DNA of 64,000 nt from an uncultured Opitutia bacterium (lineage in GTDB: Bacteria > Verrucomicrobiota > Verrucomicrobiia > Opitutales > Opitutaceae), in the NCBI GenBank assembly GCA_903896015.1, contig CAITWF010000027.1:62001-126000 (forward strand), given 5' to 3'. Below are positions 33,404-42,955 of this stretch, piece after piece. How positions within the stretch are numbered: the stretch's first letter is position 1; every line of letters starts with the position of its first letter. Made by a program: the position numbers and the translations under genes. Below the pieces are notes generated by a model that saw only the letters and a list, made by a program, of their open reading frames with translations, made no database searches and had not been told where the DNA came from.

Positions 33404-35356
33404 CTAGCTCTCTGCCCGCGCCTTCGCGTCGGCTTCGACCAATTTGTTCAACGCATCGAGCGTGGCGCGGGTCTTGGCTTTGACGGCGGCGAGTTCACCC
33501 GCGTTTCCGACTTTTTCGTTCGCGAACAAATAAAACTTCATCTTCGGCTCCGTGCCGCTGCCGCGCGCCGCAAACGAGTAGCCGTTCGAGAGCGTGACAA
33601 TGTAGAGGTCCTGCGCCGGGATCAGTTCGCCATCGGCATCGAAGATCTGTTCGCGGCCGAAATCCTGGAACTGGGTGACGCGCACGTCGCCAAACGCTTT
33701 CGGCGGGCTCGCGCGGTAAGTCTCGAGAATTTTTTTGATTTTCGCGTTCCCGCTCGCGCCCTCGTAGTAGATGTTGATCACTCCTTCGAGGTAAAAGCCG
33801 TGGCGCAGGTAAATCTCATCGAGATACTCTGGCACAGTGAGTCCGCGCGCTTTTACCCACGCACACACCTCGGCAAACATCAGGCACGCGGAGTTGCCGT
33901 CCTTGTCGCGGAGGAAATCGTTGGGCAGGTAGCCATAGCTCTCCTCGGTGCCGAACGCGTAGAATGTGCTGTGCAGTTGAAGCAGCTTCGCACGCTCGGC
34001 AAAGGGCGTGGCTTCGTAGTCGAAGCCGGGCCCCATCACCGCGCGCAACTTCTCCTCGTAGCCGCGAATCTTCGCCGCGATCCATTTGAAACCGGTGAGC
34101 GTCTTGATGACTTTCACCCCATGGCCGCGACCGATCGCGTCCTGAAGCTGCGTCGTGACAAAAGTATTGATGATCGCGACGTGCTCACTGCCGGCCGCCG
34201 GAATCCACCCGAGTTCCTTGAACTTCGTGAGTCGGTAGTCCGCGAGCACCGCGCCGATCTGGTTGCCCGTGAGCAGCTCCATTTTGCCGGCGCGGTTGCG
34301 CACCGCCACGCCCATTCGATCTGCGTCGGGATCGGTGGCCACGACAACGTCGTAGCTTTCCTTTTCCGCGAGCGCGACGGCGCGTGAGAGCGCCTCGGCG
34401 TTTTCCGGATTCGGCGATTTGACCGTCGGGAAGCGCGCGTTAAATGCCAGTTGCTCCTGCACGGCCTTCACGTCGCAGCCGGCGTGCAGCAGGAGTGGCA
34501 GCGAATGCACCGCGCCGGTGCCGTGGATGTTCGTGAAAACGACTTTCGGCCGCGCCTGCTTAAATACCGACGGATCGATCACGGCTTTCGATGCGACCGC
34601 GAGATAGGCGTCGTCCGCGTCGCGGCCGAGCGTCGTCACACCGCGCAGATCGATTTCGAGAAATGCGGACAGTTCGCCGAGCGGCACGGAGTTGACCTCG
34701 GCGACGATGCCCTTGTCGTGCGGCGCGATGACTTGAGCGCCGTCGTCGAAGTAAGCCTTGAAGCCATTGTCGTGGGGCGGATTGTGGCTCGCCGTGATCA
34801 CGACGCCCGCATGCGCCTTCAGCCAGCGCACGGAGTAGCTGAGCTGCGGAGTCGGCCGCGGTCCATCGAAGATGAACGCCTCGCCGCCAAGCCGCGTCCA
34901 TGTTGAAGCCGCCAGTTCGCAGAAGTGCCGCGAGAAGTGCCGCACATCGTGCGCGATCACGAGGCGGGGCTTGGTCGTTGAGCCGCGGCTCGAAAGATAT
35001 TTTTGCGTGTAACGCGCCAAGCCGACAACTGCGCGGATGAGCGTGAAGTCGTTGAGCATGTTTGCCCCAATCGCGGCGTACTCCGGCGACCCACTCGCGC
35101 TGAGCGTGCCGGTCTCAGCGGTTGCCGGCACCACGCCGATCGTGCGCCCGCGCATGCCGCCGGTGCCAAACTCAAGGTAGCGATAAAACCGATCGTTGAG
35201 CTCGGACCAGGCCTGATGGGCGACGAGTTCCTCAATGCTGGCGTGCGCCCAGGCGGGAAGTTTGGCCGCGAGAAACGCCGCGAGATTCTCAGCGGCGCTG
35301 GGCATCAACTGTCCGGCTTTCGTGGCGGCGTGGATCCGATCAAGAGTGCTGCTCAT
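33404..35356 (-). CDS. phosphoglucomutase/phosphomannomutase
   Basis: A 650-residue alpha-D-phosphohexomutase. ATG 35356 (MSSTLDRIHAATKAG) is chosen over a longer low-complexity frame overlapping the upstream gene. FGTGGMRG is at the N-terminal domain, the phosphoserine loop is ITASHNPPHDNGFKAY, the metal loop is TDPDADRMGV, and the phosphate-binding loop is ARGSGTEPKMKFY. Longer than typical PGM (about 550-580), resembling PgcA/Pgm2-type enzymes. It begins 5 bases after the UDP-sugar pyrophosphorylase stop, so the two likely supply sugar-1-phosphate and then nucleotide sugar for glycan or envelope synthesis. Confidence 0.92.
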   Translation of the reverse strand: MSSTLDRIHAATKAGQLMPSAAENLAAFLAAKLPAWAHASIEELVAHQAWSELNDRFYRYLEFGTGGMRGRTIGVVPATAETGTLSASGSPEYAAIGANMLNDFTLIRAVVGLARYTQKYLSSRGSTTKPRLVIAHDVRHFSRHFCELAASTWTRLGGEAFIFDGPRPTPQLSYSVRWLKAHAGVVITASHNPPHDNGFKAYFDDGAQVIAPHDKGIVAEVNSVPLGELSAFLEIDLRGVTTLGRDADDAYLAVASKAVIDPSVFKQARPKVVFTNIHGTGAVHSLPLLLHAGCDVKAVQEQLAFNARFPTVKSPNPENAEALSRAVALAEKESYDVVVATDPDADRMGVAVRNRAGKMELLTGNQIGAVLADYRLTKFKELGWIPAAGSEHVAIINTFVTTQLQDAIGRGHGVKVIKTLTGFKWIAAKIRGYEEKLRAVMGPGFDYEATPFAERAKLLQLHSTFYAFGTEESYGYLPNDFLRDKDGNSACLMFAEVCAWVKARGLTVPEYLDEIYLRHGFYLEGVINIYYEGASGNAKIKKILETYRASPPKAFGDVRVTQFQDFGREQIFDADGELIPAQDLYIVTLSNGYSFAARGSGTEPKMKFYLFANEKVGNAGELAAVKAKTRATLDALNKLVEADAKARAES

Positions 35357-35361
35357 GGGGT

Positions 35362-36783
35362 TCAGGCAAGATACAGACCGTCGCGGATTGCGGGCGGCGG
35401 GGAAAGTTTTTTCCACGCGTCGGCGAAAGAATCTGCATCGTAGCCGAAGAGCGGTGAGACTTCGATCGCGTGCGCCGGCTTGCCGCTGCGATCGGTTTCG
35501 ATCGCGGCGCCGTTGGCGTGCAGCCACCGCGCAAACTGCCGCAGCTGATCGTCGCGGCAGGTCTGGGGCGAATCGACGCCCTCGGCGTTCTTCACCGGCG
35601 AGAAATCGTCCGCGCGCAGCGTTTCAATCACGACGGGGTTCTTCGCGAAGGGCAGCGCGTCAAACACGAACATCTCGAACTTCACGCCATTCGCCTTGTC
35701 CGGCTTCACCACCGCGCCACTCGCGTCGATCGTCGGGATTTTTTTGTCGGCGCGGTGAAACGGCAGCGCCACGCCCTCGCTGCCCGCCGCGATGTGCCGC
35801 ACGAACTCCCGATCAAGCACGTGAATCGCGATGCTGCCCGCGAGGTAGCGGAGCTGGCCGCTCGCATCGGTCTCGCGCTGCACCTCCATCGGCAAATCGG
35901 AATACTCGACGACGATCGTCTGGCCGCGCTGCGTGCAGAAGTGCCCAACCTTTTCCTCGGCGTAGGCCTTCGGCACCATCTTGCTCGACATCTCCGACTG
36001 CCGCGAGACGTGCCAGCCGATGAACGCTGGATCGATGCAGCGCACGAGGGGATTATCGACTTGGAAATAACTCAACGTGTCCACGCCCTCTCGCTTCATC
36101 AGATCGAGCGCACCGCTGCGATCGAGCGCGCGGAGCGAGCCGCCGTGGCCGTCAGGCGAAAGCGCCAGCGAGCCCGGCGTCTCCAGCATGATTTTGCCAT
36201 CGAAGTTCACGGCCGGCATGCGGCCCTGCCGGAAGAAATGCACGCGGCCGCGGTCGAGCCCGAAGCATTTGTTCTCAGCGAAAAACGCCTCTGTCGCGGC
36301 GTGGTTCGCGTGACTCGTCATGATAAACCAGTGCAGCGGCTTTCCATAGCGCCGGCCGGCAGCGAGAATTTTTTCCGCGAAAACCTGAAAGAGCGTTTTC
36401 TGCCTCACCGGCGTCACGGGGAACGTCCCCTTCGGTCCATCGTAGCCGAGCCGCGTGCCCTGCCCGCCCGCGACCGTAAACGCCGCCACACGCCCCATGC
36501 GCAACGCCGCCTCACCGACTGCTTTTGCCCGCGTCCAGGCCGCCACGTCGCCGCCGTGCTCCGGTCGGCGCTCGTAAGGCGCCGGCGCGAGCCCCTCAAG
36601 GTCGATCCCTGCGGTGGCTCCTTTAGTGAGCAGAGTGCGCGTCAGCCGTTCGACCTCAGCGAGATCGATCTCGGCAGCTTCGGCCAGCAGTGCACGTTGG
36701 GCCTCGGGCGAAAGCCGATCAAAGAACGCGAAAATATGCGCCTGTCCGGCGCGAGAGAATTTTTCGATCAGGGGATGGGACAT
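35362..36783 (-). CDS. UDP-sugar pyrophosphorylase (UDPGP family)
   Basis: A 473-residue enzyme of the eukaryote-like UDPGP/UAP1 family. FTVAGGQGTRLGYDGPKGTFPV is the nucleotide-binding signature (G-x-G-T-x-L-G-x-x-x-P-K). YFQVDNPLVRCIDPAFIGWH and SSKMVPKAYAEEKVGHF are typical of UDP-GlcNAc/GalNAc pyrophosphorylases, as is KFEMFVFDALPF near the C-terminus. It would form UDP-GlcNAc or UDP-glucose from UTP and the sugar-1-phosphate; the exact sugar is uncertain. It lies upstream of the phosphohexomutase in the same unit and 55 bases after the ftsB-like gene. Confidence 0.9.
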   Translation of the reverse strand: MSHPLIEKFSRAGQAHIFAFFDRLSPEAQRALLAEAAEIDLAEVERLTRTLLTKGATAGIDLEGLAPAPYERRPEHGGDVAAWTRAKAVGEAALRMGRVAAFTVAGGQGTRLGYDGPKGTFPVTPVRQKTLFQVFAEKILAAGRRYGKPLHWFIMTSHANHAATEAFFAENKCFGLDRGRVHFFRQGRMPAVNFDGKIMLETPGSLALSPDGHGGSLRALDRSGALDLMKREGVDTLSYFQVDNPLVRCIDPAFIGWHVSRQSEMSSKMVPKAYAEEKVGHFCTQRGQTIVVEYSDLPMEVQRETDASGQLRYLAGSIAIHVLDREFVRHIAAGSEGVALPFHRADKKIPTIDASGAVVKPDKANGVKFEMFVFDALPFAKNPVVIETLRADDFSPVKNAEGVDSPQTCRDDQLRQFARWLHANGAAIETDRSGKPAHAIEVSPLFGYDADSFADAWKKLSPPPAIRDGLYLA

Positions 36784-36838
36784 GGAAGGGAAAAAAGCGG
36801 AGCTTGGTGATAAAAACGACGGCGTGGCGACGCGCCGG

Positions 36839-37117
36839 TCATTTCTCGTAGCGGAAAATGTATTCGCCGGGTTTCAGATAACCACGCTGCCGCAGCACTT
36901 TTTCGACGAACGCAGGATCGGTGCGCAAGCGCTGGAGGATTTTCTCCTGTTCGGCAAGCCGGGCCTGCGCCGCGGCCAGCCGCCGCTGGCTCGCGGCCTC
37001 GGCCAGTTTGAGCTGCTGATATTCCGCCTGCGCGTCGACGAACAGCGCGCCGGCACCCACGCCACTCCCGATGAACAACAGGGCGTAAAGGGCGATGAGC
37101 AGGCGGCGTTGAGTCAC
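36839..37117 (-). CDS. FtsB/DivIC-like septum formation initiator
   Basis: A 92-residue protein with a GTG start. One transmembrane helix (LLIALYALLFIGSGVGAGALF, about 5-25) is followed by a coiled coil (KLAEAASQRRLAAAQARLAEQ) and the conserved end RTDPAFVEKVLRQRGYLKPGEYIFRY, the hallmark of the FtsB/DivIC family. It should join FtsL/FtsQ at the divisome. It is first in a minus-strand set with the pyrophosphorylase and mutase, and divergent from the gspA-like gene. Confidence 0.88.
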   Translation of the reverse strand: MTQRRLLIALYALLFIGSGVGAGALFVDAQAEYQQLKLAEAASQRRLAAAQARLAEQEKILQRLRTDPAFVEKVLRQRGYLKPGEYIFRYEK

Positions 37118-37241
37118 AGCGGACCGCGATCAACGGCGCCGTGCGGGCGCGAGTAAAGGAGATTTCAAATCGGACGGCGCCACGGACGCGCGGAGAAATT
37201 GGCGTGCGTTTCATTTCCCGCCGCGCCAAAGTAATCCCTCG

Positions 37242-38057
37242 ATGTATCTGAGCTATTACGGGTTTCGGGAGATGCCCTTCAACATCACGCCCGACCCGCG
37301 TTTCCTTTACCTCAGCCCCACGCACCAGGAGGCACTCCAGCATCTCAAATACGGCGTGCGGGAGAAAAAAGGCTTCATCGTGCTCGTCGGCGAAGTCGGC
37401 TGCGGCAAAACCACCCTCTGCCGCCGTTTCCTCAACGAACTCGATCCCGCGCATTACGACACCGCACTGATTCTCAACCCGCGCGTCACCGAGACCCAGA
37501 TGCTCAAGGCCATCCTGACCGAACTCGGCGAAACGAAGCTCGCCCGTAGCCAGAACGACCTCGTCGCGCAAATGAATCGCGTGCTCCTCGAGCGCATCGA
37601 AAAGGGCCGCGACATCGTGCTCATCATCGACGAGGCGCAAAACCTCAGCAACGACGTGCTCGAGCAAATCCGCCTCCTCTCGAACCTTGAGACGGACAAG
37701 CAAAAGCTCCTGCAAATCGTGCTCATGGGTCAGCCAGAGTTGAAGGAGGTGCTCGCACAGGAGGAACTCCGCCAACTCCGCCAGCGCATCCTCGTCCACT
37801 ACGAGTTGCACCCACTCGCGCCGACAGACATAGCGCATTACATTCAACACCGCCTGTCGCTCGCGGGCGGTTCGGGCCGCCCGAGTTTCACGAAGTGGGC
37901 GCTCCGCGCGATCCACCGCGGCAGTGGCGGCATTCCGCGCATCGTGAACAATCTCTGCGACAAAGCGATGCTCGCCGCCTTCATCCGCGAATCAGACGAG
38001 GTCAATTACTGGGACGCGCGCCGCGCGATCCGCGATATGCAAAACCTCATCGACTGA
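37242..38057 (+). CDS. GspA/ExeA-like AAA+ ATPase
   Basis: A 271-residue protein beginning MYLSYYGFREMPFNITPDPRF, the standard ExeA/GspA start. Walker A is GEVGCGKTT, Walker B is IVLIIDEAQNLS, and sensor residues lie in LLQIVLMGQPELKEVL, with RQRILVHYELHPL. It lacks the C-terminal peptidoglycan-binding domain found in Aeromonas ExeA. Paired with the GspB-like gene 27 bases downstream, it probably assists assembly or energising of a type II secretion or polysaccharide-export machine. No other gsp gene is near. Confidence 0.88.
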   Translation: MYLSYYGFREMPFNITPDPRFLYLSPTHQEALQHLKYGVREKKGFIVLVGEVGCGKTTLCRRFLNELDPAHYDTALILNPRVTETQMLKAILTELGETKLARSQNDLVAQMNRVLLERIEKGRDIVLIIDEAQNLSNDVLEQIRLLSNLETDKQKLLQIVLMGQPELKEVLAQEELRQLRQRILVHYELHPLAPTDIAHYIQHRLSLAGGSGRPSFTKWALRAIHRGSGGIPRIVNNLCDKAMLAAFIRESDEVNYWDARRAIRDMQNLID

Positions 38058-38084
38058 CGTGCGTCCGCTCCCCTCCCTCTCGCG

Positions 38085-38777
38085 ATGAGTCTGATCAACG
38101 AAGCGCTGAAAAAAGCGCAAAAGCACCGCACCGGCGAACCGGAGACACTCGCGCCCGCCCCCGGCGGCAGTGGTCACACCATGATCACGCGCCGGAGCGA
38201 ACCCCGCACCACGCAGCAAATCGTCCTCATCTCCGCCGGCGCACTCGTGCTCATCGTCCTCTCGATCGTCGGCACGTTTTGGTTCGTCAACCGCACTCCC
38301 GCACCCAAGCCCGCCCCGAAACCGGTCGCTAACAAGCCTGCCGACGCCTCCGCTCCGAGCCCGATCGTCGTCGCGCCCGCAATCAAGCCGCCCGCCGTAG
38401 CCATCGAGTCCGCGACTAAAGCGCCCGCGCCCATTGCGGTCGCTCCAATGCCTGCACCCGCGCCTGTCACTCCAACTCCTCCTCTCCCGGAAAAAGTCGC
38501 GCCGGCTCCCGTGGAGCCGTTGAGCGCCGTGCCCCCACCCGCCGCGAACGCCACTCCACCCGCCTTCGATCCACGTGTGCACGCCTTTGTCGACGCCGTG
38601 CGCGTCGCCGGCATTCGCTCCTCCGCCAGCGGTGACAGTCGCGTGCTCATGAACGATCGCGTCTACCGCTTGAACGACATCGTTGACCGCACCCTCGGGA
38701 TCCGCCTCACCAAGGTGGAGCCGAACATCCTCACGTTTACCGACGCCAACGGCGCGACCTACGTGAAGAATTTCTGA
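38085..38777 (+). CDS. GspB-like type II secretion accessory protein
   Basis: A 230-residue protein. MSLINEALKKAQKHR is the conserved cytoplasmic start of GspB-like proteins. One transmembrane helix (IVLISAGALVLIVLSIVGTFWF, about 44-66) leads into a Pro/Ala-rich periplasmic linker of about 90 residues, then a globular C-terminus with FVDAVRVAGIRSS and RLNDIVDRTLGIRL...VKNF that matches the T2SSB domain. It would span the periplasm to help the secretin through peptidoglycan, together with the upstream GspA-like ATPase. It converges with the sugar transferase 7 bases away. Confidence 0.85.
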   Translation: MSLINEALKKAQKHRTGEPETLAPAPGGSGHTMITRRSEPRTTQQIVLISAGALVLIVLSIVGTFWFVNRTPAPKPAPKPVANKPADASAPSPIVVAPAIKPPAVAIESATKAPAPIAVAPMPAPAPVTPTPPLPEKVAPAPVEPLSAVPPPAANATPPAFDPRVHAFVDAVRVAGIRSSASGDSRVLMNDRVYRLNDIVDRTLGIRLTKVEPNILTFTDANGATYVKNF

Positions 38778-38784
38778 CGCTTGC

Positions 38785-40206
38785 TCAATAGGCTGTCTTC
38801 GGCGGCCGAACCACGTGCCAGAGTGTGCGCAACGTGATCTGGAGGTCGAGCCACACCGACCAGTGCGTGATGTAGTAGACGTCCCAGTAAACGCGCCGGC
38901 TCAACATCTCCTGCTCCAAAATTTCCCCGCGGTAACCCAAGCTCTGCGCGAGGCCCGCGATCCCCGGCTTTACGAGGTGGCGCGTCCGGTAGCCGCGCGT
39001 CTGCTGGCGAAATTCCTCGTCGAGCAGCGGCATGTAGGGCCGGGACCCGACGATGCTCATGTCGCCCACAAGCACATTCCAAAATTGGGGAAACTCATCG
39101 AGACTGTGCGACCGAATGAAACGGCCGAACGGGAAAATCCGCTCGTCCTCCGACTTCGCCTGACGCGACTCCGCCGCCTCGTCGCCATCACCTGCGAACA
39201 TCGAGCGATACTTCAGCATCCGAAAAATTTCGCCGCGCTGCCCCCGCCGCTCGCGCACGTAAAACAGCGGCCCCGGCGCCTGCGCCCGCTGATTCGCCCA
39301 CACCCAAAAGCAAAGCGGCGGCAGCACCACCACGACCAGCGGTAGCGCAATCACCACGTCGAAGGCGCGCTTCACCAGCCGGTTCAACGGATCTTCGAGC
39401 GGCTCTTCTTGCAGCGTATAAAAATGCCGCCCTTCTTCCATCGTCGGCACCAACGGATGCGTGTAACGCTCCGCCAGATTGTTGTGGATCAGCACACGAC
39501 AGCCGTGCTCCTGGCAGATCGCAATGAGGTTGCGCGCCTCCTCATCAGTCGCAGGCAACTCCAGCAGCAATACTTGGCCGACTTGTTTCTCGGCCAGCAC
39601 GCGCGGCAGATCCGAAACTTTCCCGAGCCATGGCGCCGGCAGCGGCGTGCCCCCTTCCGGCGGCGGATCGTCGGACAGCAGCGCGACCGGATAGATTCCG
39701 AGGGGCTCCTTGTTGGCGATCCACTCGTTGAGCCGCGCGAACGACGAGCGTCGCCCAATAAACACCGTGGGCAGCCGGTGCCCGCGTTGAAACACGATCC
39801 GCGCAAGCGCGCGCGGAAGTTTCGCGTTCAGGAGCGCGAGTCCCATCCAAGCCCACAGCAGAAACGATCCGAGAAACAGGCGGCTCATGTAGTGATCCAC
39901 CGTCGCCCACATCATCGTGAACGTGAGCACCGCGATTAGTCCGACCTGCCGCGCCGCAAGCTGGGTTGCTCCTCCGAAATCGAGCACATGAAAACGCGTC
40001 GCCAGCCGCGACAGATCACGCGCGGAGAGCACCATCCCAGCCACCACGCATAGAAAATACGGCAGCAAATTCACCGTCGGGCTCAGCTTCACCACCGGCA
40101 CGTAGGCCATGATAAACTCCGCGTAGACCCAGAAGAATACTCCCACCAGCAGCGTGCTGACTGCCAGGTGAAGATTGGCGAGGCCGCGCGCGCGCGTGGT
40201 GATCAT
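38785..40206 (-). CDS. polyprenyl-phosphate sugar-1-phosphate transferase (WbaP-like)
   Basis: A 473-residue membrane protein with an N-terminal set of about four transmembrane helices, a CoA-binding-like middle domain (PTVFIGRRSSFARLNEWIA), and the C-terminal bacterial sugar transferase domain (PF02397). That domain shows KRAFDVVIALPLVVVVLPP, GPLFYVRERRGQRGEIFRMLKYRSM, RSHSLDEFPQFWNVLVGDMSIVGSRP and KPGIAGLAQSLGYRG. It would start exopolysaccharide or O-antigen repeat units on undecaprenyl phosphate. It lies alone rather than in a glycan cluster, 32 bases after polX on the same strand. Confidence 0.92.
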   Translation of the reverse strand: MITTRARGLANLHLAVSTLLVGVFFWVYAEFIMAYVPVVKLSPTVNLLPYFLCVVAGMVLSARDLSRLATRFHVLDFGGATQLAARQVGLIAVLTFTMMWATVDHYMSRLFLGSFLLWAWMGLALLNAKLPRALARIVFQRGHRLPTVFIGRRSSFARLNEWIANKEPLGIYPVALLSDDPPPEGGTPLPAPWLGKVSDLPRVLAEKQVGQVLLLELPATDEEARNLIAICQEHGCRVLIHNNLAERYTHPLVPTMEEGRHFYTLQEEPLEDPLNRLVKRAFDVVIALPLVVVVLPPLCFWVWANQRAQAPGPLFYVRERRGQRGEIFRMLKYRSMFAGDGDEAAESRQAKSEDERIFPFGRFIRSHSLDEFPQFWNVLVGDMSIVGSRPYMPLLDEEFRQQTRGYRTRHLVKPGIAGLAQSLGYRGEILEQEMLSRRVYWDVYYITHWSVWLDLQITLRTLWHVVRPPKTAY

Positions 40207-40238
40207 TGGTCGCGGTTATGCCGGCCGGCCCGAAATCG

Positions 40239-41999
40239 TCAACGGCGCGCCGCAAAGACATGCTCGACCTCTTCGCGCGAACGCGTGTTCAGCACGTGCG
40301 CCTTCGTCAGCCAACCCTTGCGCGCCGCATTTATCCCCGCCCGCACGTGCTCCAATCCCGCCGTCTCGTGCGCATCGGGATTGATCGCGCACATCAGGCC
40401 GCGTTCGGCGGCTTTCCGCCAGTGACGCCAGTCCATGTCGAGCCGCCAGGGGCTCGCGTTCAACTCGATGATCACGCGGTTCGCGATCGCCGCGTCGATC
40501 ACTTTCCCGGCGTCGACCTTGTAGCCTTCGCGCCGCAGCAAGAGCCGCCCCGTAAGATGCCCGAGCATCGTCGTATGCGAATTTTCGATCGCGCGAATGA
40601 TCCGCGCCGTCATCGTCGCTTCGTCTTGCGTGAAGACATTGTGCACCGATGCGACGACGTAGTCGAGCTGCGCCAGCAGCGCGTCATCGAAGTCGAGCTG
40701 CCCGTCGGGCAGGATGTCGCACTCGGTGCCCGAGAAAACGTGTGTCGTGAATTTCTTCGACGCGTTGAGCGCCTTGATCTCTGCGATCTGTTTCTCCAGC
40801 CGCTCCTCGCTCAGGCCCTTCGCCTGGAAACTCGACTTCGAGTGATCGGCCACGCCGAAATACTCCCAGCCGAGCGCCTGCGCCGCGGCCGTCATCTCGG
40901 CGAGTGTGTTGCGACCATCCGACGCCGTCGTGTGGTTGTGCCACGCCCCACGCACATCTTTCAGCTCGATCAAGTGCGGCAACTCTCCCCGCTCCGCCGC
41001 CTCGATTTCGCCTAGCCCTTCGCGCAATTCGGGCGGAATGAACGTCAGCCCGAGCGCCGCGAACAACTCCACCTCGGTATTCGCCGCGGTGCGCAGCGCG
41101 TTGTTTTCCGCTTTCTCCTTCGCCGTGCCCTCGCCCTCCGCCGGCACGAGGCCCCATTCGCTCATCGACAGCCCGCGCGCGAGTGCGCGCTGCCGCATCT
41201 GGACGTTGTGATCCTTCGAGCCCGTGAAGTGGTGCAGCGCAAAGACAAATTGATCCTCCGGCACGATCCGCAGATCGGCCTGCAACCCGCTCTCGAAGCG
41301 CACGCTGGCCTTGGTCTTGCCCTGCGCTGTGACCTCTTTCACGCCTGGCATCGCGACAAACCACTGCACGATCGGTTCAAACTCCGTCGCCGCCACCAGA
41401 AAATCTAGATCGCCGATCGTGTCCGCGCCGCGGCGCAGACTTCCCGCGGCTTCCGCCCGCTGCACCTGCTGGAGCGCCCGCAATCCCGCGACGATTGGCT
41501 GCGCAACCTCCCACGCGTCCCACCACAAGTGCCGCCGGCAATACGCCTCGCGGTTCTTGATCCCGGCGAGAATTTTTTCCTGGGTCTTTTCGCCGAAGCC
41601 ATCGAGTCCGGCGACCTTGCCCGCGTGGCACGCCTCCGTGAGCGCCGCGATGCTCGTGACGCCCAGCTGCTTTTTCAGCACGATGATTTTTTTCGGACCA
41701 AGCCCGGGAATATGCAGCATCTCCGCCAACCCGGGCTCGATCGACGCCTTCAACTTTTCGAAATACTCCAGCTTTCCCGTCGTATGCAGCTCGGTGATCT
41801 TTTGCACGAGCGCCTCGCCAAATCCCTTGATCGTTCCAAGTTTTCCCTCGGCGATCAGCCGGCTCAACTCCGCCTCCTCGACTGCTTCGAGCGCCCGCGC
41901 GCCGGTCTGGTAGGCGCGGACCTTGAACGGATTCTCGCCCTGCAACTCCAGCAGCGTGCCGATCTCGTTCAGCACGTCGGCGATTTCATTTTTGGTCAT
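40239..41999 (-). CDS. polX: family X DNA polymerase with PHP domain
   Basis: A 586-residue repair polymerase of normal PolX length. The N-terminal helical domain and HhH ([20 protein letters not shown]) precede the palm motif [19 protein letters not shown] with its catalytic Asp pair, and a further Asp in LQADLRIVP. The C-terminal PHP domain has [38 protein letters not shown], and [11 protein letters not shown], giving the metal-binding His/Asp set of a 3'-5' exonuclease. Likely a role in base-excision repair. Confidence 0.95.
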   Translation of the reverse strand: MTKNEIADVLNEIGTLLELQGENPFKVRAYQTGARALEAVEEAELSRLIAEGKLGTIKGFGEALVQKITELHTTGKLEYFEKLKASIEPGLAEMLHIPGLGPKKIIVLKKQLGVTSIAALTEACHAGKVAGLDGFGEKTQEKILAGIKNREAYCRRHLWWDAWEVAQPIVAGLRALQQVQRAEAAGSLRRGADTIGDLDFLVAATEFEPIVQWFVAMPGVKEVTAQGKTKASVRFESGLQADLRIVPEDQFVFALHHFTGSKDHNVQMRQRALARGLSMSEWGLVPAEGEGTAKEKAENNALRTAANTEVELFAALGLTFIPPELREGLGEIEAAERGELPHLIELKDVRGAWHNHTTASDGRNTLAEMTAAAQALGWEYFGVADHSKSSFQAKGLSEERLEKQIAEIKALNASKKFTTHVFSGTECDILPDGQLDFDDALLAQLDYVVASVHNVFTQDEATMTARIIRAIENSHTTMLGHLTGRLLLRREGYKVDAGKVIDAAIANRVIIELNASPWRLDMDWRHWRKAAERGLMCAINPDAHETAGLEHVRAGINAARKGWLTKAHVLNTRSREEVEHVFAARR

Positions 42000-42010
42000 C
42001 CCGCAGAATT

Positions 42011-42044
42011 AAATCGAAAATCTAAAATCCCAAATCGAAAATGG
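42011..42044. repeat. AT-rich short repeat, intergenic copy
   Basis: A run of near-repeating units (AAATCGAAAATCTAAAATCC and on to CAAATCGAAAATGG) lies just before the thioesterase start, in an otherwise GC-rich region. It strongly resembles the minus-strand sequence at 43950-43984 inside menE: about 16 of 18 positions match over the core. Its last bases touch the ATG-proximal region of the thioesterase, where it may influence translation. Confidence 0.6.
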
Positions 42045-42048
42045 CGCC

Positions 42049-42456
42049 ATGCCCTTCGTCCACGAACGCACAGTGCGCCTCGCCGACACCGACGCCGCGG
42101 GCGTCGTTTTCTTCGCGCGCACCCTCGCGATCTGCCACGAGGCCTACGAAGCATCCCTCGCCGCCGCCGGCATCGATCTCAACGAACTGCTCGGCGGCAA
42201 CGGCATCGTCGTCCCGATTTCCCGCAGCGAAGCCGACTACAAGCGCCCGCTGCGTCCCGGTGAAAAGCTCCGAGTCACCGTCGCGCCCGTGCTCGTTTCG
42301 GAAAACACCTTCGCGATCCGCTACGAAATTTTTAAGCTCGGCCCGCCGGAGAAACTCGCCGCGATCGTGCGCACCGAGCACGTTTGCACGGCGCCCGCCA
42401 AACGCGAACGCGCCCCGCTTCCGCCCGCCGTGCGTGCGTGGGTGCAGGCCGGCTAG
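42049..42456 (+). CDS. hotdog acyl-CoA thioesterase, probable DHNA-CoA thioesterase
   Basis: A 135-residue 4HBT hotdog protein. The start, ERTVRLADTDAAGVVFFARTLAICHEAYEA, is the active-site signature (D-T-D-A-x-G-x-V-F), with the catalytic Asp at about 14. EADYKRPLRPGEKLRV is the conserved second block. It sits beside menE and menC (opposite strand), so it probably hydrolyses 1,4-dihydroxy-2-naphthoyl-CoA in menaquinone synthesis. The link is from context. It shares 4 bases with the converging cupin gene. Confidence 0.85.
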   Translation: MPFVHERTVRLADTDAAGVVFFARTLAICHEAYEASLAAAGIDLNELLGGNGIVVPISRSEADYKRPLRPGEKLRVTVAPVLVSENTFAIRYEIFKLGPPEKLAAIVRTEHVCTAPAKRERAPLPPAVRAWVQAG

Positions 42457-42908
42457 TTCTTCGCCGGCGCCGGCTGCGCGCGAATTGAAATCACCACATA
42501 GGTCGCAGGCGTCGCGCCCACGTTTTTGATCGCGACCGAATCCTTCGGCGCGAAATAGAATACCGAGCCCGGCCCGATCGTCTGGTGGCGATTGTTCATC
42601 CAGACTTCCACGGTGCCCTCCTTGACGATGGTCAACTCCTCGACTAGGCCATTCGTGTTGTGCGGATGCGCCGCGCCGGAGGTCTCGCCCACTTTCAACG
42701 TCGTGACGTGGCACTCGAGATTCGCGAGCGACGCCGTCGGATTGTCGAACACCGCTCGCCGCTCGCCACTCGGCCGCGTTTCGCTTTTCAGATCATTCCA
42801 GTCGAACACCGTCGACTCTGTCATTTTCGCCTTCGGCTCAGTCGCTGTCTGGGCGAAACCGATCGAGGCGATGCAAAGCAAACCAAGCACATCTGCGGGG
42901 ATTTTCAT
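42453..42908 (-). CDS. exported cupin-domain protein
   Basis: A 151-residue protein. ATG 42908 starts a signal peptide (MKIPADVLGLLCIASIGFAQ); the longer frame has no support. The cupin 2 barrel is seen as CHVTTLKVGETSGAAHPHNTNG, with the H-x-H metal ligands followed by LVEELTIVKEGTVEVWMN (the Glu ligand), then HQTIGPGSVFYFAPKDSVAIKNVG. The metal and substrate are unknown. It lies between the thioesterase and menE but is exported, so it is probably unrelated to menaquinone synthesis. Confidence 0.82.
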   Translation of the reverse strand: MKIPADVLGLLCIASIGFAQTATEPKAKMTESTVFDWNDLKSETRPSGERRAVFDNPTASLANLECHVTTLKVGETSGAAHPHNTNGLVEELTIVKEGTVEVWMNNRHQTIGPGSVFYFAPKDSVAIKNVGATPATYVVISIRAQPAPAKN

Positions 42909-42955
42909 GGGACCAAAGGCATGGGCGAACGCCCGCGCCGCCGCAATGCCACACG

